Assembly (NCBI RefSeq): GCF_008802365.1
Contig: NZ_VZQZ01000005.1
Location: forward strand, 1-64,000
DNA: 64,000 nucleotides
DNA from: Oryzomonas japonica
GTDB lineage: Bacteria > Desulfobacterota > Desulfuromonadia > Geobacterales > Pseudopelobacteraceae
Direction: 5' to 3'
Shown in pieces: positions 26,984-34,373 of the stretch. Under the pieces are notes generated by a model. It was not told the DNA's origin. It did no database searches and saw only the letters and a list, made by a program, of their open reading frames with translations. The position numbers and the translations under genes are program-made. Position 1 is the stretch's first letter, and every line of letters begins with the position of its first letter.

Positions 26984-27310
26984 TTAACCTCTCAATTTGA
27001 GTGACATGCTGGCCGTCATGAGGTACTGGTAGGCGGTATCCAATACCACGATCTGCAGTACGTAGATCAGGGCAAAGGCTACCAGGGGGGACAGGTCGAG
27101 CATGCCGGTGTCGGGCATGTGGCGTCTGATCCTGCGCAGGAGCGGGTCGGTGACGCGGTAGATGAAGTTGACGATCGGGTTGTAAGGATCGGCATTCACC
27201 CACGAGATGATCACGCTGGCCAGCAGGATGTACTTGTAGATGGTCAAAAGGCCGTTGCCCAGTTCCACGATCTTGGCCAGGGCCAGGAGTATGTTTGCAA
27301 AAAGTACCAC
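26984..27310 (-). CDS. YggT family membrane protein
   Basis: The 108-residue protein has two YggT hydrophobic segments: YKYILLASVIISWVNADPYN and LSPLVAFALIYVLQIVVL. The conserved loop between them (NPIVNFIYRVTDPLLRRIRR) is present. A GTG at 27310 with GGAG nine bases upstream is preferred to an ATG at 27343 that lacks a ribosome site. The family is thought to act in osmotic or membrane homeostasis; evidence is limited. It is the first gene of the yggT-divIVA-DUF167 operon. Confidence 0.88.
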   Translation of the reverse strand: MVLFANILLALAKIVELGNGLLTIYKYILLASVIISWVNADPYNPIVNFIYRVTDPLLRRIRRHMPDTGMLDLSPLVAFALIYVLQIVVLDTAYQYLMTASMSLKLRG

Positions 27311-27413
27311 GTCTGATCGCTCCGTATGGTGCCCGGTCGGCATGATTTGATAAGATAAACGGGCTAGAATATGCCTTAAAGTACGTGTAATGTCAAAGCA
27401 GAAAGACAGATAC

Positions 27414-27442
27414 TTGTCAGGGGGCTGTGAGTCTGGTATAAA
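27414..27442 (+). promoter_or_regulatory. sigma-70 promoter candidate upstream of suhB
   Basis: TTGTCA, a 17-base spacer and TATAAA. Transcription would start near 27450, immediately ahead of the terminator-like hairpin at 27454-27483. Confidence 0.55.
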
Positions 27443-27453
27443 CAGCTCCGGTA

Positions 27454-27483
27454 AAGGCGGCGCATCCAGGCCGCCTTCTTTTT
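27454..27483 (+). terminator. terminator/attenuator-like hairpin in the suhB leader
   Basis: AAGGCGGC and GCCGCCTT form an eight-base perfect stem around GCATCCAG and are followed by CTTTTT. No plus-strand gene lies upstream that it could terminate. It stands between the candidate promoter and the ribosome site of the next gene, so it could act as an attenuator. Confidence 0.6.
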
Positions 27484-27499
27484 ATGGCGAGGGGTGACG

Positions 27500-28300
27500 A
27501 TGAACGAGTACCGGGAATACCTTGAGAGCGCCGTAACGGCGGCCATGGCGGCGGGAAGTTTCCAGCGCCACCGTTTCGCGTCGCGTCTGAAGATCGACCT
27601 GAAGGGCGACAAGAACCTGGTGACCGAGGTGGATCGGGAGTCTGAACGGCTGATCGTGGAACACCTCCTGACCCGTTTTCCGGGCCACACCATTATTGCG
27701 GAAGAGGGGGAGTATCCGCCGGGGGACCCCGGGTTCCGCTGGATCATCGATCCCCTGGACGGTACGACCAACTACGCCCACGGCTTCCCCTGGTTCTGCG
27801 TCTCCATCGCCCTGGAGGCGGAGGGGGAGTTGGCGGCGGGCGTGATCTATAACCCCCTGTCCGACGAACTCTTCACGGCCGCAAAGGGGGGCGGTGCCTA
27901 CATGAACGGCCGCCGTTTGCGGGTTTCCGCCAACGCTCCCCTCAAAAACACCCTGCTGGGCACCGGCTTCCCCTATGACTGCGCCACCGATCCGGCCAAC
28001 AACTTCGGCAGCTTCATCGCCTTCCAGAAAGCGGCCCGCGGCATCCGCCGGGCCGGCGCCGCCGCCCTGGACCTGGCCTTTGTCGCCGCGGGCCGTCTGG
28101 ACGGTTTCTGGGAACTGAAGCTCAAACCGTGGGACGTGACCGCCGGGGTCCTGCTGGTCCGCGAAGCCGGGGGGATGGTGACCACCTTCGACGGCTCGGC
28201 CTATGACGTCTTCAATGACCGCATCCTGGCCAGCAACGGCCTGGTCCACGACGACATGACGGCCCTGCTCGCCGCATCCGCCGCGGGGACCGCCCCATGA
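27500..28300 (+). CDS. suhB: inositol-1-monophosphatase family protein
   Basis: This Mg-dependent sugar-phosphate phosphatase has 266 residues. It shows the three metal-site motifs: IIAEEGEY (Glu-Glu), WIIDPLDGTTNYAHGFPW (DPLDGT) and KPWDVTAGVLLVREAGG (WDxxAG). The physiological substrate may be inositol-1-phosphate, fructose-1,6-bisphosphate or NADP in different relatives and cannot be told here. ATG at 27500 is chosen with GAGG upstream; a GTG two codons before it is in frame. The last codons overlap the next gene (ATGA). Confidence 0.93.
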   Translation: MNEYREYLESAVTAAMAAGSFQRHRFASRLKIDLKGDKNLVTEVDRESERLIVEHLLTRFPGHTIIAEEGEYPPGDPGFRWIIDPLDGTTNYAHGFPWFCVSIALEAEGELAAGVIYNPLSDELFTAAKGGGAYMNGRRLRVSANAPLKNTLLGTGFPYDCATDPANNFGSFIAFQKAARGIRRAGAAALDLAFVAAGRLDGFWELKLKPWDVTAGVLLVREAGGMVTTFDGSAYDVFNDRILASNGLVHDDMTALLAASAAGTAP

Positions 28301-28620
28301 CGCGCAAACGGACCGCGTTGCTCCTCTCCGCCCTTGTCCTGCCCGGCCTGGGGCAACTCTACCTCGGCCGCAAGGTGGCGGGCATCGCCATCATCATGGT
28401 GCTCAACCTGCTCCTGCTCTTGGCGTTGTTCGTGGTGTTGAAGGGGCTCGGGCCGGTGATTGCCGCCAAGGTGACCGCCGGCGCGGTTACGGTCTCGCCC
28501 GGCGAAGCCATGACGGCCTTGAAGGGGGTCTCCGGTTTCGGAAAGGGATTATTGGTCGCATTTGCCTTGGTGTGGGCCTTTTCCGTTGCCGATGTCCTGC
28601 GCTGCCGCGTCGGGGAATGA
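28297..28620 (+). CDS. small membrane protein, unknown
   Basis: The 107-residue protein has an N-terminal KRTALLLSALVLPGLGQLYLGRK that resembles the PGxGQxYxG opening of TM2/DUF5683-type small membrane proteins. A long helix (IAIIMVLNLLLLLALFVVL) and a C-terminal helix (GLLVAFALVWAFSVADVL) follow. Its start overlaps the suhB stop by four bases, so it is translated with suhB. No function can be assigned. Confidence 0.7.
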   Translation: MTRKRTALLLSALVLPGLGQLYLGRKVAGIAIIMVLNLLLLLALFVVLKGLGPVIAAKVTAGAVTVSPGEAMTALKGVSGFGKGLLVAFALVWAFSVADVLRCRVGE

Positions 28621-28757
28621 TTGCGTGATGCCCCTGCTTCCTGAGTGTGTCGTTTATACAACATTCCGATTGACAAACAACGTTATTTTGTGAGAAATTC
28701 GAGTAGATTTACTTATTACGAGAGCAAATGCACGGCACGTGCGACATCGGGGATATC

Positions 28758-29738
28758 ATGATTCATGCGCAGGTCATCGGCAGCGGGGCGTATTCACCGG
28801 AACGGGTGGTTAAAAACGAGTTTTTCGAGGATCTGGTGCCGAACGCCGACGAATGGGTGTTCTCCCGCACCGGCATCCGTGAGCGCCGGTTCGCCCGAGA
28901 GGATCAGGCGACCTCCGACCTGGCGACCATTGCCGCCCGGCAGGCCCTGGAGGCGGCCGGTATCGACGCCTCCGAGATAGACTGTCTTGTGGTGGGCACC
29001 TCGACGCCGGACATGATCCTGCCGGCAACGGCCTGTATCGTCCAGCACAACATCGGTGCCGTCAATGCCTTCGCCTTTGATGTCAATTCGGTGTGCAGCA
29101 GTTTTGTCTATGCCCTGGAAGTGGCCGATAATTTCATCAAGTGCGGCAAGTACAAGACGGTGATGGCCATCGGCGCGGACACCTACTCCAAGATCCTCGA
29201 TTTCGAGGACAAGTCCTCCTGCCCGCTGTTCGGCGATGGCGCCGGGGCGGCGATCCTGAGGGCCACCGAAGAGGACAAGGGGGTGCTCTGCACCTACATG
29301 CGCAGCGACGGCAGCGGCTGGCCGCTGATCCAGGTTCCCTCCTCCGGTTCGCGCAAACCGGTCACCGCCGAGACCATCGCCGCCCACGAGAATACCTTCA
29401 AGATGGCCGGCAAGCAGGTCTATATCTTCGCCACCGAGGTGATCCCCGAGATTATCGTGGAGATCTGCAAGAGGGGCGGCATCCAGGTCTCGGATATCGA
29501 CTACATCATCCCGCACCAGGCCAACGTGCGCATGATCGATTTCATCGCCAAGAAATGCGGCTATCCCAAGGAACGTTTTCTCCTGAACCTGGACCGGTGC
29601 GGCAATACCTCGGCCGCCTCGGTGGCCCTGGTACTCGACGAAAACCTGCGCAACGGCACCATCAAGCCGGGCAATCTGGTCCTGACCATGGGCTTTGGCG
29701 GCGGCCTCTCTTGGGGCGGCCTGCTGATCAGGTTCTGA
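28758..29738 (+). CDS. 3-oxoacyl-ACP synthase III family protein (FabH-like)
   Basis: The 326-residue thiolase-fold condensing enzyme has the Cys-His-Asn triad: Cys113 in VNSVCSSFVYAL, His in YIIPHQANVRMID and Asn in LDRCGNTSAAS, then MGFGGGLSWGGLL at the end. FabH starts fatty-acid synthesis from acyl-CoA and malonyl-ACP. This one lacks an adjacent fab operon and has a longer NFxEDLVPNADEW-type N-terminal region, so it could serve a specialised acyl chain. GGGGAT precedes the ATG at 28758; an upstream start at 28728 lacks one. Confidence 0.85.
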   Translation: MIHAQVIGSGAYSPERVVKNEFFEDLVPNADEWVFSRTGIRERRFAREDQATSDLATIAARQALEAAGIDASEIDCLVVGTSTPDMILPATACIVQHNIGAVNAFAFDVNSVCSSFVYALEVADNFIKCGKYKTVMAIGADTYSKILDFEDKSSCPLFGDGAGAAILRATEEDKGVLCTYMRSDGSGWPLIQVPSSGSRKPVTAETIAAHENTFKMAGKQVYIFATEVIPEIIVEICKRGGIQVSDIDYIIPHQANVRMIDFIAKKCGYPKERFLLNLDRCGNTSAASVALVLDENLRNGTIKPGNLVLTMGFGGGLSWGGLLIRF

Positions 29739-29777
29739 TGCCGACCGCGCAGAGCGTCTGACGTCACCCCCATCGAG

Positions 29778-29804
29778 CAAAGCCACCGCATTCTGGTGGC
29801 TTTG
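29778..29804 (+). terminator. hairpin after the FabH-like gene
   Basis: CAAAGCCACC and GGTGGCTTTG form a perfect ten-base stem with a seven-base loop, 40 bases after the stop codon. The T-run after it is short (CCTATTT). Confidence 0.55.
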
Positions 29805-29821
29805 CCTATTTGGCCCCATGG

Positions 29822-29851
29822 TGTAACCTTTTCCTTGTCCCCGCCGTCTAA
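29822..29851 (+). promoter_or_regulatory. ECF-type promoter candidate for the sigma-factor operon
   Basis: TGTAACC, 16 bases, then CGTCTAA. The AAC core in the -35 and CGTC in the -10, at this spacing, are the usual marks of promoters read by ECF sigma factors. It lies 82 bases before the sigma gene, which is the expected place for autoregulation. Confidence 0.6.
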
Positions 29852-29933
29852 TGTGCAGAAAACGGGCACAACCGAGCCGGGATGGTGCGAAAGGGAGACG
29901 TCCCCCACACAACTTCGTATCGTACCGCGTGCA

Positions 29934-30521
29934 ATGACCAGGGATATTTCGACAATTGTGACCAATGTGCCAGAGCAGCATTCCGACGAGAGCCTGATCA
30001 GCGCCACCCTTGCGGGCGACGATGGGGCCTATGCACTGTTGGTCACCCGCTACAAGCGGCGCATCTTCGGACTGGCTGCGCGTTTTGCCCGTGACAACGA
30101 CGAGTTGGAAGACATTTGCCAGGAGGTATTCATCAAGGCCTTCGAAAACCTGGCGTCGTTCCGGCACGATGCCCCCTTTGAGCACTGGTTGACGCGCATT
30201 GCCGTGCGGGCCAGCCACGATGCGCTCCGCCGCCGGCGGCGTGAGAAGGGGCAAAGCGGTTTCGACGACTATGTCTTCGAGGTGCGGGACGCTGCCGCCG
30301 AGGCGCGTCACGAGGCGCGCGAGGCCCGTGATCTTCTGAAGTGGGCGTTCACGCGTCTCAAGGCGGAAGAGCGGATCGTCATTACCCTGCTGGAGTTGGA
30401 GGGGCATTCGGTACGGGAGATTTCGGCATTGACGGGGTGGAGCGAAGCAAACGTGAAGGTTCGCGCCCATCGGGCGCGTCAGGTGTTGAAGCGGGTACTG
30501 GAGGAAAGCGATGAACCATAA
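29934..30521 (+). CDS. ECF-family RNA polymerase sigma factor
   Basis: The 195-residue sigma-70 family protein has only regions 2 and 4. Region 2 runs from DDGAYALLVTRYKRRIFGLA to ELEDICQEVFIKAFENLASF and HWLTRIAVRASHDALRRRRR. Region 4 is LKAEERIVITLLELEGHSVREISALTGWSEANVKVRAHRARQ, here given in part only: the helix-turn-helix is EISALTGWSEANVKVRAHR. The start at 29934 lacks a clear ribosome site; a later GTG is possible. The gene overlaps the following small membrane-protein gene by 11 bases and forms an operon with it and with a periplasmic protein gene. The likely role is switching on an envelope or metal stress response. Confidence 0.93.
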   Translation: MTRDISTIVTNVPEQHSDESLISATLAGDDGAYALLVTRYKRRIFGLAARFARDNDELEDICQEVFIKAFENLASFRHDAPFEHWLTRIAVRASHDALRRRRREKGQSGFDDYVFEVRDAAAEARHEAREARDLLKWAFTRLKAEERIVITLLELEGHSVREISALTGWSEANVKVRAHRARQVLKRVLEESDEP

Positions 30522-30816
30522 CGAGGATGAAAGATTGGACCGGCTTTTTGCGGCGGCGCGTACCGTACCGGTGGATACCTCTGTTTTGGAAGATCATTTC
30601 GAAACCAGGCTGATGGCCAGGTTGGGGGAACGGCGCAGGGAGGTGATCCCGTGGTATGCGGTGATGTGGCGCATGGTGCCGCTGTTCGCCGTTCTGGTGG
30701 CCGTCATCGCGGTGTACGGCACCAACTTCGGGCCGTCGCCCTCCGGCGACCTGTTTGCGGCCATCAGTTCCAGTCAGGAAGAGTATCTGGCGCAGAACAT
30801 CCTGACGGGGGAATGA
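30511..30816 (+). CDS. putative membrane anti-sigma factor
   Basis: The 101-residue single-pass protein has a cytoplasmic N-terminal helix (NEDERLDRLFAAARTVPVD, then VLEDHFETRLMARLGERRR). One membrane helix follows (about 47-70, PWYAVMWRMVPLFAVLVAVIAVYG), and a short periplasmic tail. This is the size and topology of small anti-sigma factors such as CnrY. Translation is coupled to the sigma gene by the 11-base overlap. No sequence motif proves sigma binding; the call rests on topology and position. Confidence 0.65.
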   Translation: MNHNEDERLDRLFAAARTVPVDTSVLEDHFETRLMARLGERRREVIPWYAVMWRMVPLFAVLVAVIAVYGTNFGPSPSGDLFAAISSSQEEYLAQNILTGE

Positions 30817-30817
30817 T

Positions 30818-31213
30818 ATGAAGAATTTCAAGGCGATAGCGGGAATCCTGGTGGTGTTCCTCCTCGGTGCCGCGGGTGGGGCTGTGGTCACCTATCTGGT
30901 TCAGAAAGCCCATTTTGAACAATCCGTCATCGGCACTCACAAGATACGGGAAGAGGTCATCGTAGAGCGGCTCACCAAGATGCTTAGCCTGGACAGCCGC
31001 CAGCAGGAGCAGGTCAAGGCCATCACCCATGAAACCCATGAGGGGATCGGCGCGCTGAAAAAACAGATTCGTCCCCAAATCGAGGTCCTGCTCACGAGGG
31101 GGCAAGGGCGCATAGAGGCGGTGTTGCGGCCGGACCAGCGGGAAACGTTCCGGAAGCTCGTCGCCGATTGGGAGGCGCGCAAGAACCAGAAGGGCGAACG
31201 GAACCGCAATTGA
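30818..31213 (+). CDS. periplasmic CnrX/Spy/ZraP-like sensor or chaperone, membrane-anchored
   Basis: The 131-residue protein has an N-terminal anchor (IAGILVVFLLGAAGGAVVTYL). An all-helical periplasmic domain follows, with two LTxxQ-like elements (LSLDSRQQEQV near 57 and LRPDQRETF near 103) that mark the CpxP/Spy/ZraP/CnrX family. His32, His41, His71 and His74 and nearby Glu residues are candidate metal ligands. It starts one base after the stop of the putative anti-sigma gene. In the cobalt/nickel system of Cupriavidus, CnrX senses metal and releases sigma CnrH from CnrY; the same logic is inferred here. Confidence 0.7.
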   Translation: MKNFKAIAGILVVFLLGAAGGAVVTYLVQKAHFEQSVIGTHKIREEVIVERLTKMLSLDSRQQEQVKAITHETHEGIGALKKQIRPQIEVLLTRGQGRIEAVLRPDQRETFRKLVADWEARKNQKGERNRN

Positions 31214-31216
31214 ACA

Positions 31217-32269
31217 TTACCGTTTCAAGCCGCCGACCCCCGCGCCGGCTGCAAACGGGGCAAGTCCTGCCGAGGTAAACAATGCCTGCACTTCATGGTG
31301 CGGGCATTTCTGTTTCCACCCCCCGTGGAAGCTGTCCGCCGCCAGCAGAACTCCGCCCGGCCCGAGCAGGTGCGCCAGGTTTTCCACAACCTGCCTGATC
31401 TCCCCCGGTTGGTTGATGATCGGTCCCCCCAGGAGCCCGTTGCAGAGGATGAGCTCGAAGCGTTGCCGCTCCGGCGGCAGGGCCAGAAGGTCGGCCTGCC
31501 GGAAGGAGAGGCACTGCTCCGCACCGCCGGCGAATACCGGTGCCGCCCACTCCCGGAAGGTGCCCTGCCGCATCGGGTCGTGGGGAAAAGCGGCATGGGC
31601 CGCGGCCCACACCTCCAACGGATCCACGGTCCACCCCTCAACCCGAAAGCCTTCCGGCGTCACGCCGTATTCAAGCAACAGCCGCGCCAGGCCATAGGTA
31701 GCGGCGCCGTCGCCGCAGGCGGCATCCAGGCAGCGCACCGGTTGCTCCCCTGTCGGGCGTTGTTCCAGCCAGCGCCGGATAACGGCGGTCTGCTCCGGGT
31801 AGCGGTCCATGGCCCCCCCGTAGAACCGTTTCGGCATGCCGGACCAGAAGAGGTAGTTCCTGCGCGCCTCACTATCCGCCACCAGCCGTTGCAGCAGACG
31901 GGCCGGGGTCGTGCAGGCGGAGAGGAGCGCCGGCAGGAGAGCCGCCACGCCGGCCCAACTGAGCGCGTCGCGGAAAACCCCGGCGGCAGGCGGCGTCGGG
32001 CAGCTGAGGGCGGCCCGCTGGAAGCGGTTGAAGATCGGCCGCACAAAGGCCAGGGGGAACCAGAGTTCGCTCTGGTAATGGATTTCGGGGGTCGGGCAGA
32101 GGCCGGGGGCTGGCCAGGGGGGCGGACAGAATGCGGCACAGGCAAGGGACATGCGCCGGAGCCGCTCCAGGTCGGGCTGGATAGGGACGGGGTCGAGCTG
32201 GGACGGGATGAGCCTTTCGAGACGGCAATCGGCAACCCCGGGGTCAAGGGACGGGGTGAAGCGGACCAT
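31217..32269 (-). CDS. SAM-dependent methyltransferase, CheR-like fold
   Basis: The protein has 350 residues. The N-terminal about 130 residues are Pro/Leu-rich and helical, with no recognised domain. The C-terminal half has a class I methyltransferase fold: motif I VRCLDAACGDGAATYGLARLL, acidic strand VEGWTVDPLEVWAAAHAAFP, motif IV-like FELILCNGLLGGP, then LLGPGGVLLAADSF. The order resembles CheR-type enzymes, but the substrate is unknown. AGGAG precedes the ATG at 32269, and its last base falls in the neighbouring repeat element. The stop lies four bases from the stop of the convergent sensor gene. Confidence 0.75.
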   Translation of the reverse strand: MVRFTPSLDPGVADCRLERLIPSQLDPVPIQPDLERLRRMSLACAAFCPPPWPAPGLCPTPEIHYQSELWFPLAFVRPIFNRFQRAALSCPTPPAAGVFRDALSWAGVAALLPALLSACTTPARLLQRLVADSEARRNYLFWSGMPKRFYGGAMDRYPEQTAVIRRWLEQRPTGEQPVRCLDAACGDGAATYGLARLLLEYGVTPEGFRVEGWTVDPLEVWAAAHAAFPHDPMRQGTFREWAAPVFAGGAEQCLSFRQADLLALPPERQRFELILCNGLLGGPIINQPGEIRQVVENLAHLLGPGGVLLAADSFHGGWKQKCPHHEVQALFTSAGLAPFAAGAGVGGLKR

Positions 32270-32278
32270 CAAATGCTC

Positions 32279-32438
32279 CTGAATCCGTGACGCCTCCCTG
32301 CCTCCGTTTGTCCGGAAGGCCTCAGCCTTTCCCTTTCAGAAGAGAGCGACACGTCGGCGGAGGACCGACATATAACACGGGCGACGTGCGGGCTCCGGCT
32401 CTTCCGGTCACTGCGGCATTCCGGCATCACGGATTCAG
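32279..32438 (+). repeat. TIR-bounded repeat family 2, left copy
   Basis: The 160 bp element is bounded by CTGAATCCGTGA / CACGGATTCAG inverted repeats. It is closely similar to 33558-33732, sharing GCCTCCGTTTGTCCG, CGGAGGACCG, ACACGGGCG and GTGCGGGCTCCGGCTCTTCCG. It overlaps the 3' end of mqnE: the right inverted repeat encodes the last residues Leu-Asn-Pro and the stop codon. There is no ORF of its own. Confidence 0.85.
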
Positions 32439-33515
32439 GTAGCTGTTGAGCGGTCGGTACAGGGTATCCCGTTCCACGGGGGTCCGGCCGGCCTTGCCGA
32501 TCATGCGGATGATGCCCTCCTTGGTCAGGGACTGGGGGCTCCGGGCCCCGGCGTCGTGGCCGATCTTCTCCTCCACCACGGTGCCGTCCAGGTCGTTGAC
32601 CCCGAAGGCCAGTGCGACCTGGGCGATCTTTTCCCCCAGCATGACCCAGTAGGCCTTGATGTGGTTGAAGTTGTCCAGGAAGATGCGGGCAACGGCCAGG
32701 GTCTTCAGGTCATCCAGTCCCGAGGTCCCCTTGATGTTCAGTTTCAGGTCCGAATTCTCCGGTTGAAAGGCCAGGGGGATGAAGGCCTGGAAGCCTCCGG
32801 TCCGGTCCTGCAACTCCCGCAGGAGTTCCATGTGCCGGACCCGGTCGGCCGGCCCTTCCACATGGCCGTAGAGCATGGTGGCGTTGGTCTTCAGCCCGGC
32901 CTCGTGGGCCAGGCGGATGATCTCCAGCCAGCGAGCCCCGGAGATCTTTTCCGGGCAGATCTTCTGGCGGACCTCCTCCACCAGGATTTCGGCGCCGCCC
33001 CCCGGCATGGAGCCGAGTCCGGCGGCCTTGAGCCGCTCGAAGACCTGCTCGATGGTCAGCCCGGAGATGCGTCCGAAATAGTCGATCTCCACGGCGGTAA
33101 AGGCCTTGATGTGCAGGGTTGGCGCGACCTGGCGGATGGCGTTCAGCACGCGCTCGTAGTGTTCGAAGGGGAGATCGGGGTGGAGCCCGCCGACGATATG
33201 CACCTCGGTGGCGCCTTCTTCTTCGGCCTGCTTGGCCTTGCGGCACATGTCCTCCAGGGCCAGGGTATAGGCCCCCTCGTCCCCCGGCGTACGGGAGAAG
33301 GCACAGAAAGCGCAACGGTTGACGCAGATGTTGGTCGGGTTGATGTGGCGGTTGACGTTGAAGAAGACGTTTTTGCCGTTCTTGCGTTCGTTGGCCAGGG
33401 CCGCCAGTTCTCCGATGGCCAAGAGGTCGTTGGAGTTGAAGAGGAACAGCGCCTCATCGGCGCTGATGCGCTGGTCGGCGCGGACTTTTGCGGCTATGCT
33501 CTCAAAGCTTCTCAT
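32427..33515 (-). CDS. mqnE: aminofutalosine synthase MqnE (radical SAM, menaquinone synthesis)
   Basis: MqnE joins an enolpyruvyl-benzoate substrate to the adenosine part of SAM in the futalosine route to menaquinone. The 362-residue protein has the radical-SAM cluster C-x3-C-x2-C at Cys64, 68 and 71 (NICVNRCAFCAFSR). The family blocks EVHIVGGLHPDLPFEHYE, LKAAGLGSMPGGGAEIL and NATMLYGHVEGPADRVRH follow. AAGG lies eight bases before the ATG at 33515. An in-frame upstream start would translate into the adjoining repeat. The gene is neatly enclosed by the two family-2 repeats. Other mqn genes are not in the window. Confidence 0.93.
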   Translation of the reverse strand: MRSFESIAAKVRADQRISADEALFLFNSNDLLAIGELAALANERKNGKNVFFNVNRHINPTNICVNRCAFCAFSRTPGDEGAYTLALEDMCRKAKQAEEEGATEVHIVGGLHPDLPFEHYERVLNAIRQVAPTLHIKAFTAVEIDYFGRISGLTIEQVFERLKAAGLGSMPGGGAEILVEEVRQKICPEKISGARWLEIIRLAHEAGLKTNATMLYGHVEGPADRVRHMELLRELQDRTGGFQAFIPLAFQPENSDLKLNIKGTSGLDDLKTLAVARIFLDNFNHIKAYWVMLGEKIAQVALAFGVNDLDGTVVEEKIGHDAGARSPQSLTKEGIIRMIGKAGRTPVERDTLYRPLNSYLNP

Positions 33516-33557
33516 GGGGAAACCTTTTCTATTGATAACGGGTGGGTTGACATTACC

Positions 33558-33732
33558 CTGAATCCGTGACGCTTCCATGCCTCCGTTTGTCCGAAAGGCC
33601 TCTGCCTCTGCATAAAGGCAGACAACCGACCGTCCGACGGAGGACCGGCGTGGTGAGTGGCTTGCTGCGACACGGGCGGCGTGCGGGCTCCGGCTCTTCC
33701 GGCCACGAAGGCTGTCAGCGCCACGGATTCAG
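33558..33732 (+). repeat. TIR-bounded repeat family 2, right copy
   Basis: The 175 bp element has the same CTGAATCCGTGA / CACGGATTCAG ends and the same orientation as the copy at 32279-32438. It differs by a short internal insertion (about 33648-33665) and scattered changes. It lies between the mqnE promoter region and the ispF stop codon, which begins two bases after it. Confidence 0.85.
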
Positions 33733-33734
33733 GA

Positions 33735-34211
33735 TTACACTTTGCGCTCCAGCAGCGCCACGGCGTGGGCGGAGATCCCCTCGCCGGTTCCGGTGAAGCC
33801 GAGGCCCTCCTCGGTGGTGGCCTTGACATTGATCTGATCCCGGTCGGCGTGGAGCACGCGGGCGATGTTCTCCCGCATCCCAGGGATGTGGGGCGCCATC
33901 TTGGGCCGCTGGGCGATGATGGTGGCGTCCAGGTTGCCGAGCCGGTAGCCGCGGCGGTCGGTGACCGTCATGACGTGTGCCAGCAGTTTGAGGCTGTCCG
34001 CCCCCTCGAAGGCCGGGTCGGTGTCCGGAAAGTGTTTGCCGATATCACCCTCGCCGATGGCGCCCAGAATGGCGTCGGCGATGGCGTGCAGCAGGACGTC
34101 GGCATCGGAATGCCCCAGAAGCCCCTTCTCCCAGGGGATCTCCACCCCCCCCATGATCAGTTTTCTTCCCTCCACCAGGCGGTGGACGTCATAACCGTGC
34201 CCTATGCGCAT
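33735..34211 (-). CDS. ispF: 2-C-methyl-D-erythritol 2,4-cyclodiphosphate synthase
   Basis: IspF makes the cyclic diphosphate of the MEP isoprenoid pathway. At 158 residues it is of standard length. The zinc-site residues are in [11 protein letters not shown] (Asp8, His10) and [19 protein letters not shown] (His). Further family blocks are [27 protein letters not shown] and [18 protein letters not shown]. Isoprenoid production fits the neighbouring menaquinone gene. No ispD neighbour is visible; the next upstream gene is gpsA, behind a family-1 repeat. Confidence 0.97.
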   Translation of the reverse strand: MRIGHGYDVHRLVEGRKLIMGGVEIPWEKGLLGHSDADVLLHAIADAILGAIGEGDIGKHFPDTDPAFEGADSLKLLAHVMTVTDRRGYRLGNLDATIIAQRPKMAPHIPGMRENIARVLHADRDQINVKATTEEGLGFTGTGEGISAHAVALLERKV

Positions 34212-34244
34212 GAATCCCTGCCTTTAACAGATATTTGAAAAACT

Positions 34245-34364
34245 CAGGTTGTTCAAAAATAGTCAGATCGTCGCACCCGCAGAAAGCTCTGCGGAGGCGT
34301 AGCAGCGCTACGCCGCACAAAAGGGCTTTCGAGGACGAAGGCCTGATGGCTGTTTTTCAACAAC
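34245..34364 (+). repeat. dispersed palindromic repeat, family 1, copy C
   Basis: The 120 bp element is bounded by CAGGTTGTTCAAAAA and TTTTTCAACAAC, with the intact central palindrome GGCGTAGCAGCGCTACGCC. It has the same orientation as copy B and is inverted relative to copy A. It fills the gap between ispF and gpsA. Confidence 0.85.
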
Positions 34365-34373
34365 TTTTTAGGT

